Positions 45,655 to 57,432 of a DNA stretch of 64,000 bases are shown one piece after another; the first letter of the stretch is position 1, and each line of letters opens with the position of its first letter. Made by a program: the position numbers and the translations under genes. The notes beneath the pieces were generated by a model. It searched no databases. It saw only the letters and a list, made by a program, of their open reading frames with translations, and was not told where the DNA came from. The stretch covers positions 46,785 through 110,784 of the forward strand of contig ARYC01000447.1 in the NCBI GenBank assembly GCA_000711775.1, read 5' to 3'. The DNA comes from Oxytricha trifallax (Eukaryota > Ciliophora > Spirotrichea > Sporadotrichida > Oxytrichidae).

Positions 45655-47667
45655 AAAAGACAGAAATAAAATAGATTGATGCTGTAAAAAATAAGAAATA
45701 GTTAAAAAAAAAAATAAATAGGGGATTATGGTATTTTTTAAAACAATTTTTTCATAAAAATCTCATAATATAAATAATTAAAACTAATAAGAAAACGCGT
45801 GTGAAGTTAAAATTAATGATACATCTGCGAGAGAGTAAAACTCAATAATTTATTTCCAATAATATTTAGGAATATAAAATGCACTAAAATGTTTTATAAT
45901 TGTCTTTAAGAAACTACAAACATATTTTCACTTGCTTAAAAATAATAAATTTCAGCAACTTATAATATAATGTCAATTAATTGATATTAACACTCTATTT
46001 ATGAAAAATAATGAGAAAAATAGATGGTATGAGCAATAAGATTTATAATAATACTAATACTTTTTAACTTTAAAGAAAATGGAAGTTCTAAAACAGCTTT
46101 GTTATTTTTCCAGTTTCCCTCGTAGATGTATCCGTCAGCCTGAATACAACATGGTTCCGTCTTCATCTCAAAAGGATTTCATTTTAACAAATAATTATTA
46201 ATTAAAATTTATCTATTCCCTATTATAAATAATGATGGCTATGGGATCAAACACGCCCCACCCATAATGTATATTTTTCTTTTTGTAGTCTGATAGAGTT
46301 TTTAACGCTGAGTAATAGTAGCTGATAAACTACTTGTGTACGATCAATAGTTTTCGAAATATGGCCTTATGTAAGTTCACATTTTATATATAAAATTATA
46401 GTAAAAATTATAAAAATATTTCTAATTTTTCCTTAAAATATCATTTTAGAGGATTTAATTAAAATTTAAAGAATTTATTTAATTTATCAAAATAATATCA
46501 TAAATTTATTTCACATTCTTGTAATAAAATTAAAATCAAAATAATTTATTAAGATATTATTTTGATAAATTAAATAAATTCTTTAAATTTTAATTAAATC
46601 CTCTAAAATGATATTTTAAGGAAAAATTAGATTTTTATGAAAAATTGGAAATATTTTTATAATTTTTACTATAATTTTATATATAAAATGTGAACTTATA
46701 TGGGGCCATATCTCGAAAACTATTGATCGTACACTCGTAGTTTATCAGCTACTATTACTCAGCGTTAAAAACTCTATCAGACTACAAAAAGAAAAATATA
46801 CATTATGGGTGGGGCGTGTTTGATCCCATAGCCATAATGATTAATTAACCCTTGGGCTTTATGTTTACTATCAACACTCTGAATTACATCCACTTAGTAT
46901 TTTAAATATATGCGAAATAAAATATAATTAATGAAATTTTCAAAAATAATTTCCTCTTAATAAATATTTATATTCAGTTAGATGTCCTAAATTAGGATTT
47001 GTGAATAAAACATATCATAATTGTATTAAATAAAATGGAAAAATATTTATGGAGAATTATTATTCACAAATAGATAGTTAATTCCCACTCAATCACATAT
47101 ATTCAATAAGATTTATATATAAAAGTAGTCTATAATTTTTTTATTAATTATTCGGTAAAATGATATCATAAAACTATATTAATCATAATTGTTTTTATTA
47201 AAACTTTTAATGTAGGTTTTAAGATTTTTTATGAGTCATAATTTGCCAATTTAATTATAACATAAAATTAAATATTAAAGATTAATCTTATAAATGATAA
47301 ATTTCAAGGTGAAATAAGTTCACAAAATTGTTTATTAAATAAAATCATATGTAGAATATCATTTTTTTTAAATTAATTTTGATAGCATTATTGGAAACAT
47401 TCAAATTGTACTGTAGTAATGATGGATTTGGGGATATTTTTAGAAAGTCAATTAAGTTAAACTGAACCTAAATGTGGTCCTAAAAATTAAAGCATTTAGC
47501 ACATATGGGAAGATGATCATTATAAGTAAGTTATCTTTTTATTAAGAATTTAATTATAGTATTTTAAGCGTTCATAATTTTATTATGATCAAATGTTATA
47601 TGAGTTCAATGAACAAGAATTTGATAATGTATATAACGAAATAAGTTTCACAAATTTAATAGAATGA
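45655..47667 (+). CDS. E2-like copy P3, interrupted by a 597-bp MITE
   Basis: A short piece at 45656-45705 reads KDRNKID then TGA then CCKKQE, matching KDRSKINKCC of P5, so it has an in-frame TGA. MITE B and a MORN-like minus-strand segment lie within. At about 47424 the plus strand reads IFLESQLSQTEPKCGPKNQS then IWEDD. Repeat ATGATCA (47513-47519, 47585-47591) joins this to QMLYEFNEQEFDNVYNEISF, TGA 47665-47667. The C-terminus is closely similar to those of P5, P6 and P7. The central YPF-PP and Cys-containing segments were not found. Probably inactive as read. Confidence -1.
46085..46185 (-). other. Short minus-strand coding segment resembling a MORN repeat
   Basis: The minus strand reads EMKTEPCCIQADGYIYEGNW KNNKAVLE, with the YEGNWKNNK pattern of MORN repeats. 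GC content is locally higher than in the surroundings. It lies about 50 bp left of MITE B and on the opposite strand to the E2-like copies. It could be one MDS of a scrambled gene or a stray fragment. Confidence -1.
46237..46833. mobile_element. MITE B: 597-bp near-perfect palindrome with 8-bp target duplication
   Basis: The ends are GGCTATGGGATCAAACACGC and its exact inverse. ATAATGAT at 46229-46236 is repeated at 46834-46841, a perfect 8-bp target duplication. The arms, each about 260 bp or more, are almost identical in inverse orientation (for example ACTCTATCAGACTAC in the right arm against GTAGTCTGATAGAGT in the left), with a spacer of about 50 bp near 46500-46550. No ORF. An 8-bp duplication is known for hAT, P and Merlin superfamilies; I cannot tell which applies. 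Confidence -1.
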
Positions 47668-48800
47668 CAAAATATTTATCGAATCATAAATACTACTATT
47701 TAAACTTATACTTTTGTCCATGATATTATTTGATTTCCTTACATTTATTTATTCATAAATATGTTAGATTTTTGATTTATTGTTGTTAATATAGTTATAC
47801 TTAATTTTTAAGAAAGGACAGTTGCCGTATTTATTTTAGTTTTTTAAATAATCTTTTCCTTCTAATTTGTCCTAAAATTATTTAAATTATTAATTTATAT
47901 TTTTTTTACTTTATTGTAAGATTTTTTCCTATCCATAAAACTTAAACATTTAAAGAAAATTTAATTTGTATTGTATTGTATGCACCTATTTGGATTGTTT
48001 AAGAAAAGCAAGTCCTTATATTTATTTTTAAATTTTTGCATATGATATTATCAGTTTTTCCTAGATCTTCATAAGATACATTTTTAAGAACTCATTTATT
48101 TTTAAAAAATATTGAGGAAAAAGATTTTCTAATATTTATTCTGCCATAATAAATTTATTTTTCTACATTTAATACAGGAGATTAGTAACTAATTAATTAT
48201 AATATTTTCCACAATTTAAATCTAAAAATCAAATGATTATAAGTTGGATATAGTTGTAAGTAGATTCCTAAAATTGCTTCGACATAAAAAAGATTTCTTG
48301 AAAAAATAATTTTATCATAATATAAATATAATAGAAATTAAAAATTTCATACTGATATCTATAAGCAATTATAAAATATTTTATTTTCAAAGATTCGTTT
48401 TGAAATTTTTGTAACTTAGAAAAAAATTATAAGTAATAACAATCAATTTTAATTAAAATTATTAAAATAAATCATTTAAATAAAAATCTATTTTTATTGA
48501 TAGTTTACAAGTACAATCATTGGAAGTATTTTAGAAATTTCAATAAATTAATAAATAATAAAATAAAAATTAATTGATAAAGATGTATATTAGATCGAGA
48601 CTCCCTTCTGAGTATACATACTTTGATGTGTAAAACTTCAAATATTGATTAGATTTTCATAAAATTTTAAAAAATCTTGAATTTATTACATATAAATGTA
48701 TCATTAATTTTAAATTTAAATATCTCAACTTACAAAAACATTCATAGTAAAGAGATTTTGTTGAAAAAATAAGTTACATTTTTTCATAAATTTTATTTTA
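47668..48800. other. Extremely AT-rich DNA, nothing recognised
   Basis: About 1.1 kb between copies P3 and P4 with no assigned coding segment. Confidence -1.
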
Positions 48801-49529
48801 TATTTAATTATAATATTGGCAGCTAGTGTATTCTCCAATAATAAATAACAATAAAAACTAGTATGAAATTAACATCTCAGAACTAAATTTGTTAGAAGAT
48901 GATTATTTATTAATCACAATACATAAATTTAATAACTATAAAAACGCTGGAAAAAGATAATTAAAAAATTATATTTCATTATTTAAAAAGTAATGCATAA
49001 AAGATACTCTCAATAAAAGAATTCAGATTATAATAATTATTTTATAATAAAGATTTATTATTAAAAAAGTCTTTTAATTTAAGGTAAAATTTATATAATT
49101 ATAATATATAGCCATTTTAATGATGGTATTTTAAGGTATTTTTTTAATTATATATATTCATATTCTCAGTCTGTATTAATTTAGATATAGATAGATCATC
49201 TTTAAAAATTTAAGTTATGCCAATCAATTCTCAATTATTTAGTTATTATTTTGTAAGAAACATATATAAAAAGTACTTCAATTGTTAGCATCATATATTT
49301 AATTTTCTACTAAATTTATAATTTTAGTTTTATTAACATCCTTTATAAACAAAAACTTAACTATACCAAAATGGCTAATAATTATATTGATTTCTCATTA
49401 ATTTTAATACTAAAATTTTAGTCAATTATTTTTAAACTTGCGATTATTTATAATATTGCAGAAAAAACTAGAATTTTAACTTTAAATAATTTTTTACAAA
49501 ATATATTTTCATATTATTTTATGATTATT

Positions 49530-51687
49530 TAGCTAAAATACACTTTGAGGAATTATTTAATCCAATAATTATCTACGAAAACCCTACAATCGTATAATAA
49601 AAGATAAATTAAAATACATTCAGAAATAAAAATTTTAGTAAATACTTAAGAACATAATGTATCACACAACTATAAAAATAATAGGAATTATTAATATACA
49701 TTTATAATTAAATTAAATATAAAATTTAGATTAAATCTAATAAATAATTAATAAATATATAAATACTTCACAAATGATTAAAATAATATTTTTATTTAAT
49801 TTAAAGAATAAACTGTATGTTTAGTTAGGTCAAGTATTTTTTGTATATGAGCAATTTTAATTGTTTTTTTTGGAAATATTATAAATTTTAATAATTTAAA
49901 TTATTACAATTAATAAGTAGATAATCTAACAATACCTCTCGTGACAATGGATTTGGCTAATTTTACTATAATTATCGATTCTAAACTTAAAAATTAAATT
50001 AATTGTTGCATTTTCCTAAAGGTTTATTTACTACAATGTTTTACAAGTATTTGTTAAAACTCTCAGCAAATACTATGTTATATATTTATATAGCTACTTT
50101 CAAGATTTAACTGAGATTTAATTTTTTTCCAAAAAATTGCTCTCTTATATTCAAATAATTATGAATCTATAAAGTTTATGATGATGAATAATGTAAGTTC
50201 TTAATATTTTTTTATAAATCTTTTAGAAGATTTTAATAGGAGATTCCCTCTTACTAGAAATTTACAATTGAAATATAATTATATAGTTTGCATTCCAAAT
50301 TCTATGGAAAAATTTAACACTAATTCCTATAAGATAATAGAAACAATATCAGAATGGACTATACCAGTATTTTATTGTTTATGAAAATATAATTTAAATA
50401 ATAAAACAACTTATTTATTAAATATCTTGTATTCTTATCAGGAATTTAAATAACTTTAATTTAGAACTAAAATAGTCAAAATTATAATAAATTATTTAAA
50501 AAAAGTTGTATTGAATTTTAATTTGCCTAAATTATCTACTATTTTCAGGAAATTATCGAGAAAAATAACCTTGATATTTAATACATCTAATTTAATAAGG
50601 TTATTTGGTTTAAGATAATTAAAATTATTTAGAAAAAAATATCTTATATGAATAAACTGGTTACCGATTTGTATTTTTTAAATAAATTTAACCTTACATA
50701 TCGATTTCAAAGTTATTTGAAATTTAGTTAAGAATAATTAGATTTTTTAATAATTTTACTTTTTAAAATTTAAAACCTTCCTATATTACTTTTTGAATCA
50801 GCATGTCAAATTATTTTTTAAAAAATTAGCATTATAATTGTTTTTAAATAAAATACGTATAAGTTTATAAAATGTAATTAATAGGAATTGATCAAATTAT
50901 ATCACTATACAAATCAGTAATCTATAATTTTTCCATAATTTATTGCATTTAAAGTATATAGTAAAAACATGTATTTATGAAAGTTTTTAGTTTTTATTAT
51001 ACCTATCCTTATAGATACCAGTTAACTACCCATTTTATACAAAAATAAGTTGATACTTATTTTTTTAAACTATTAATTTTCAATATTATCAACCATTTTA
51101 TATGCCTAGAATAGAGTTCTTATCTAGTATTATATAAAAAACTAGAAACTTATTAAAAGATAGGCACTTCATTTTCCATTAAAATCTTACCGAAAATTCT
51201 TGTAAAATTTAATATTTCTTGAAATTAATATCAATTCTGTTTTATTATTAATTATTTTTTTAAAATAAAAATTAAATAAATTGGTAAAGAATGCTAAATA
51301 TTTGTGAAATTGTAAGATACATAGAGGATTCTCTTTTTAATAATACACTACTCATTAATGAATATTTGCAAAAAGATGCAATTAAAAAACTTATAAACTA
51401 GTTAAGAGCAAATAAATCAAAAAGAGTCAGAGAAATTAAATTAATAATTTTATTTATATAATTGATATCATAATTTCATTGTAATTTAATAAATTATGAT
51501 CAATAGTGATGAATGTTTAGATTAATATCATAGAATCTTTACAGAAAAAATATTAATATAGAAGTTTTAGTTTACCAAAAAAAGATTGGTACAAGAATTA
51601 ATTTAATTTTAAGTTGAAGATATAATAATGGATGAATATTTTACAAGTGAAGCAATATATAATTATAATAAACTGACATTTGATTGA
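49530..51687 (+). CDS. E2-like copy P4
   Basis: An N-terminal-side open piece (about 49536-49590) reads AKIHFEELFNPIIIYENP, comparable to EFLYNVIFVYENP in P1. The diagnostic piece (about 50985-51120) reads FQFLLYLSLQIPVNYPF then YMPRIEFLSS after removal of an insert at the 10-bp repeat CCATTTTATA (51030-51039, 51093-51102). It matches E2 strands plus the YPF-PP motif. A later piece (51298-51425) reads CEIVRYIEDSLFNNTLLINE and DAIKKLINQLRANKSKR. The C-terminus DEYFTSEAIYNYNKLTFD ends at TGA 51685-51687. The segment with the catalytic Cys is not identified. Layout is parallel to P1. Confidence -1.
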
Positions 51688-52593
51688 TATAATAAGAGTT
51701 TAATGAATATCTTATGATTACTTTATATTTATTTTTTTGTATTATTATTAAAATACACTATTCAAATGAATCAATAGAATCTACAGTTTGTTTTTTTTAA
51801 AAATTAGTTTTCTAATGTAATAGTTAATTTTTATTTTATTAAATTAACGATAAATTTAATTTAAATATTACAAATAAATATTGGTAAATTTTACTAATAT
51901 AAATATAAAGATAAAGAAAAAGTAATTGGGATGAGGTTAGTTATTTAATAAGACTTGTTTTTTTTTAATTTTTTCAAACCCATTAAATAAAAGAAATTCT
52001 GGTAAGTTTCTATTATATAATCGATTATAGTAAAAATGGATTAAGAAAATCAATTAATGATAATAAATTAAATACTACAAAATTTCAATTTTCATAAGTA
52101 AATAAATAAATAGATTATTTATAATTCATATTCCAATGCAAATTAGTTCTGACTATGTCTTTAACATTACTTCCCGTTTGCCCCGAAAGAATCAAACATT
52201 TTCTACATGAATAAATCAACAAAGAGATAAAAATTGAAATTGATAAAAACATCATAAAAAAGCTTAATGCAACATTTTTTTAATAAAATAAATTTGATTT
52301 AATAAAAGTGCCTTATATAAATTATTGCACAATTATACTAAAATAGTTAAATATTGGCTCATTTTTTAGCTAATTTAAACTATATATTGTATAATAATAG
52401 AGAAATGGTTTTATTTTGATAAATCTCGCATTTTTAATATAATAAAATAGTTTAAACAGTATAAGGTAATCACCGAATTATATATTTTTACTTAATTATT
52501 ATTATTATTAAAAATGAATATTGCTTTAATAAAGATTTATTATAATTACAGTGCTATTATAAATAAATGAAACACAACGAATAAATAAAAAAC

Positions 52594-54289
52594 ATGGCAT
52601 TAAAAAGAATAGCGAGAGATTTAAAGTAAATTGACGAAGATCCTCCTAAAAATTTGCAAAGATTAATTTTACTCCCTGAATCAATTGGATATTAACAGAT
52701 TATATTTTATATGAAAGATAGAAGCAAAATAAATAAGTGCTGTTTAAAAGAATAAGGATTATAATTAACTATTTATTTAAATTTATTAAGCTAAGCATAC
52801 TAATCTTGGAGGAAAATTAAAAAGGACTGAATATAATAATGGATATGGTTATTTTTATATCTTAGTATATAATAACTAACTAGTTTTAATAAGGAAATTC
52901 AGATGAAATTAAAATTGATAAACCAGTAACACATCATTACTTATTCTTTTAGTTTGAAATGTCACATCCATTTTTTAATTTTTACAAATATATATATGAT
53001 TCTAGGATTCAAGTGCATTTAATTAATTATTATTTCCATATAAGCCTCCAAGGTTATCATTCTTAAACAAAACGTATCACTCTCACATTAGAAGAAACGG
53101 CAGGTTTTGTATAAAAAGTGCTTTTGATCGATAAGTTAACTGTGATGGTATTAAAGTAAAAAAAATATATTTATAGCTTCCGATTTTTTTTTATATATAT
53201 TGAACTAAATTTCTAAAAAATATTGTATTCAAATATAATGTAATTATATAATGTTGTGTGAGTTTAATTGGTTTAGGGAAATATATTTTCTTTTTAAAAA
53301 AACTAATAATAAATCGATTTAAAATTAGAGGATATAAAACTTAGACGATTTTGAGATTAATTGATAAAATTAAGTATTTTGCTATATAATTTTTTTTCAA
53401 TAAATTAAGGGATTTAGTTTTACTTCTATAATATTGTAGGAATACATTTGACTTGGGAAATTAAATTAAAATTAAATATATAAATAATTAAATTCGTGGC
53501 AGTTAACTTTCTGGAAACCTTGACAATATGGTACTTGCTTGATAGAGAATTTAAAATCAGCTGGATTTTACTATTGGCGGTACCCCTCTATCGCATCGTT
53601 GAAGCGAGATAACTCGACTTTAATTTTGACATTAAAATCAACTAAACAACTCATAAAAAATTAAAGTCGAGTTATCTCGCTTCAACGATGCGATAGAGGG
53701 ATACCGCCAATAGTAAAGTCCAGCTAATTTTAAATTCTTTTTCAACGAAACAAGTACCATATTGTCAGGGTTTCCAGAAAGTTAACTGCCACGAATTTAA
53801 TTATTAATATAATTAATTTTAATTTAATTTCCCAAGTCAAATGTATTCCTACAATAAATAAAACTCATAATTAACTTTCTCTAAATAATAGAAACAAGTA
53901 CAAACAATATTAAAAACATTTTAGATTCAATTTCAAATGAGTGAAAACCCTCTAGACTGAGGCTATTTTAATTGCCGATGATAAATTATAATTAATCAAT
54001 TTCTCCGCTTTAAATTCTTAATTATTCTTACAATAAGTGGATTCCAGCTCCTAAAATTTAAGCACTTGCTATTGAAGTGTGTTGTTTTATAGAAAATCAA
54101 ATAAATTCACTGGAAAATGATCATGTTGTAGACTACTAAATTTATGAATTATTCTAAGATGATTCATTTTTATTAAAAATCATCTCTATTTATTAATATT
54201 TTTTTTTATAAAAAATAGATCCTATGCTTTATGACTTCAATGAAAAAGAAAATAATCATGTTGATAACGAAATTAGTTTCACATATTGA
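52594..54289 (+). CDS. E2-like copy P5, most complete, with catalytic-type Cys; MITE inside
   Basis: ATG 52594 gives MALKRIARDLKQIDEDPPKN, very like the N-terminal helix of UBC4/5-type E2 enzymes. KDRSKINKCC follows. The next open stretch ends HHYLFFQFEMSH. Repeat TCCAT (52967-52971, 53035-53039) joins it to PYKPPRLSFLNKTYHSHI and RRNGRFCIKSAFDR, equivalent to the E2 YPFKPP, HPNI and active-site NG-ICLD region, with Cys kept and the HPN Asn changed to His. MITE A copy 3 (53434-53854) lies within the next insert. Then WIPAPKIQALAIEVCCFIEN (54038-54100) matches W-SPA-T of E2. Repeat AGAT (54157-54160, 54217-54220) joins to DPMLYDFNEKENNHVDNEIS, TGA 54287-54289. E2s carry ubiquitin-like proteins as Cys thioesters; activity here is unproven. 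Confidence -1.
53434..53854. mobile_element. Palindromic MITE, family A, copy 3 (421 bp, TA target duplication)
   Basis: The ends are TTGTAGGAATACATTTGACT and inverse, with TA at 53432-53433 and 53855-53856. The arms are almost perfect inverse copies: GCGAGATAACTCGACTTTAA is mirrored by TTAAAGTCGAGTTATCTCGC, around a short loop near 53622-53660. It sits inside P5, in the region between the Cys segment and the WIPAPK segment. Well preserved, so probably young. No ORF. Confidence -1.
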
Positions 54290-54865
54290 TCAGAATATGA
54301 TGCTCATGATTTATCATTATGAGATATTGGAGGAATAAATATAATTTAAAATACCTTTATAAATTATGAAAGTTTTTTTTTCAATTATAACTTTTTCCCT
54401 TAAATAAACAATGTCTTATTAATTATTTATCCGCATAAAATAATAGAATCAATTTTATTATTTTATAATGTCTTATAAATGATTCATCAGTATATAATAA
54501 TAGAAGATATTATATTATTTATGATAAATTAAATCATCTAAAGCCAATAGGAAATACAATTTACTTTATTTTGAACATAGCAAAAATCAAAATATTTAGT
54601 ATGATTAAAATATTTAATATAAAACATAGGATTAAAAATCTTGCAAAATGCTTAAATAAACTATATTTTTATAATGTAAAATTTTTAATTTATAGATTAA
54701 AATTAAAAAAAAATTAAATAAATTTTTGGAATTGCGGCGTATAGCATGAAAATAATTGTAAATTTATAATATTATTATTATTATTTAATATTCGTAATCA
54801 AAATACTGATTACAATATAAACAAATATCATAGTGAATTAATAATAAATATAATTACTTTTAAAC

Positions 54866-55739
54866 ATGTCAATAAAAAGAATAGCAATTGATTTAAAGTA
54901 AATAGATAATGAACCTCCTAAAAACATGCAAAGATTATTTTTAATGCCTTAATTAGACGAATTTGAATAAGTTATAACTTATCAAAACGACTGAAACAAA
55001 ATAGACTAATGCTGTAAATAATAAGGAATTATGAATATATACAATTATTTCTATTTGGAGTAGAGCTTTTTTAAATTCAGACTAAAAAATGGTAAATTAA
55101 TATTTTAGAAATGTAAACCTGAATGTATTATTTTGAACAATTAAACTAACTAATTCACTAAAATAATAAGATCATTAATTAAAGATAAAAATTGATAAAA
55201 TATCTACTACTCATTTTTTAAGGATTCGACTGACATCATCATATCCATTTATATATACATTAAATTTTGAAAACAATTGGCAATGATTATTTAATTTATT
55301 CAATAAATTTAAATTATTTTTTTCCATTTATGCCTCCTAGTTTATAACTCTTAAATTAAGCATATCACCCTCACATTAATAGAATTGGTCAATTTTGTTT
55401 AATTGGGGCTTATGATAGATATTCATTTTCAGATAGTATTGCACAACAATGAATAAATAATTTTTTTATAATTTCTTGAACATAATTGTAAATTATAATA
55501 ATTGGAGTCCTCCCAAGAGGTGTGTTGAGGTTATAAGCGAAGTGAGACAATTTTTAGAAAGTTCAATAAATGATCTGGAGTCAGACCTAGTCTAAAATTA
55601 TACAATTTATGATATATACTAGGATGATCTCTAAAAACATAAATTTTTGTTTATTATAATAACTAATGATCCTATGTAATATGAATTCAATGAATTAGAA
55701 TTTTACAAAGTTTATAATGAATTAAGTTTCACTTTTTGA
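54866..55739 (+). CDS. E2-like copy P6, shortest and uninterrupted by transposons, one in-frame TGA
   Basis: ATG 54866 gives MSIKRIAIDLKQIDNEPPKN, aligned with P5. In VITYQND-NKIDQCCK a TGA stands where P5 has Arg. THFLRIRLTSSYPF is joined by the 9-bp repeat TCCATTTAT (55244-55252, 55323-55331) to MPPSLQLLNQAYHPHINRIG QFCLIGAYDR. That is the E2 YPF-PP, HPNI-like and active-site Cys region. WSPPKRCVEVISEVRQFLES follows (55506-55570). Repeat ATGATC (55624-55629, 55666-55671) then joins DD to PMQYEFNELEFYKVYNELSF, TGA 55737-55739. Two insert positions are the same as in P5. The TGA suggests decay unless it lies within an unrecognised insert. Confidence -1.
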
Positions 55740-57429
55740 ACAAAATAAATGGATTATTAGATGGTAATAATAATTATAAAAACAAGAAATGACTTCAATT
55801 CCACATTTAATTAACTAATCTTATTACTTTTAATTGAAAATCTTATCACAATAATAAGCAAAATTTAATTATATAATACATTTAAATCAAATAGGTCAAT
55901 TATTTAAGCTTCGTGACTTGATCAATATGTTTTTTATTATGGAATAATTGATTTAACTTTAATGCTTTACTTTTGAAATTTTTATTAAATTCTTTATTTG
56001 TTAAAATACATTCTAAAATTCTGCTCTATACTATTCTTAAATTTATAATATTGTAGTAATTTTCCGATTAATAATTTAAATTTTAATAAAAAATAGAGGT
56101 TGTTAAAGTTATACATATCATCATTAAAAAGGGGAGTTAAATAATTCTCTAAATTTAGTATAATTATTAAATTTTCATTGTCTGAGGGAGTTTAATTTTA
56201 GCTATAATATATCCTCGAGCAAAAGATAAACTCTATAACATGCACATATAAATAGTGCCTCTTAATATTGAAATATTTTGAATAAATTCTAATTTAAAAT
56301 CAAAGAGTTTAAACTTCTTCTAAATTGACTTCATTTGTTATATTTATTATATATTCAATTTAATTTAAAATCCTTAATTAATATTATTCATATATAATTG
56401 GAGTTTTTCCTCCGATTTTTTATCACTTTTAAGGGAAGGATAGTGATTTTAAAAAATTATATATACAGACAGAATCCAGACTATGCTTAAATTTTATAAA
56501 TTTCTTAAATATATTAATCTTTATTACTTTAACAATTTAGTTTTTTAAATCTGCTTCTTACTGTAGATTTATTTTTAAATCCAAAATAAATAAAATAATA
56601 TAATTTATAAAATTAAAAATAATAAGAATGAAATTTTATGTGAAGTGGAAAATTTTCTTGGAAAATGAATTTTTATATAATTTTTATGAATTTTATTAAA
56701 AAATTTCTTAATGTATATAATTATATTTCTTATTAAAGGTTACAAAATACATAAAATATCTTATAATAACTAATAATATATTGTGTATATTTTGTTAAAT
56801 ATCATAACTCTTAAATTAAATATATTTGTTTAATTAGGAATCTAAAAAATCAACTGTTTAATTAAATTAAAATTTATGAAAATCAAAAATATTTAATTGA
56901 TTAAAAATATAATAAGACTTAGTTAAGAATTGCTGATTCTTATTTTGGAGAAAAACGATATTAATTGATTTTATGGATGGTAGAATGCATAATTTATGAA
57001 AATTTTAATTTAATATAAATTTACTGCCTAAGAAATTCTCTTAATTCCTTTTATCTTAAGAATGATAATTGAATTCAAAATTACAGAAAAATAACTATAT
57101 AATTGTGGTTAAAAAAATGTTGAATGTGCTTAAATTAAAGCATGAAATATACTATTATAGAGCATATTGCACTCTTCTTTTTGATTGATTGATTTTTTAA
57201 AAAAATCACTTATTTGTTTTGAAACGCTAAAAATATCTTTTTCTTTTTTTTAAACGTAATTTTTAAAAGTGATTATTTATATAAATTATATTTATATTTC
57301 TTTTTAAATATTTATTTATAATGATTCATTTATCTAAAAAAATATGTATAATCAGAAATAAATCTATTTAATCAAAAATAAAATATAATTAATATTGGAA
57401 AACTATAGAAATCAAAAAAATGTGCATAG
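55740..57429. other. Extremely AT-rich DNA, nothing recognised
   Basis: About 1.7 kb with no coding segment assigned, between P6 and TBE5. Confidence -1.
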
Positions 57430-57432
57430 ATT

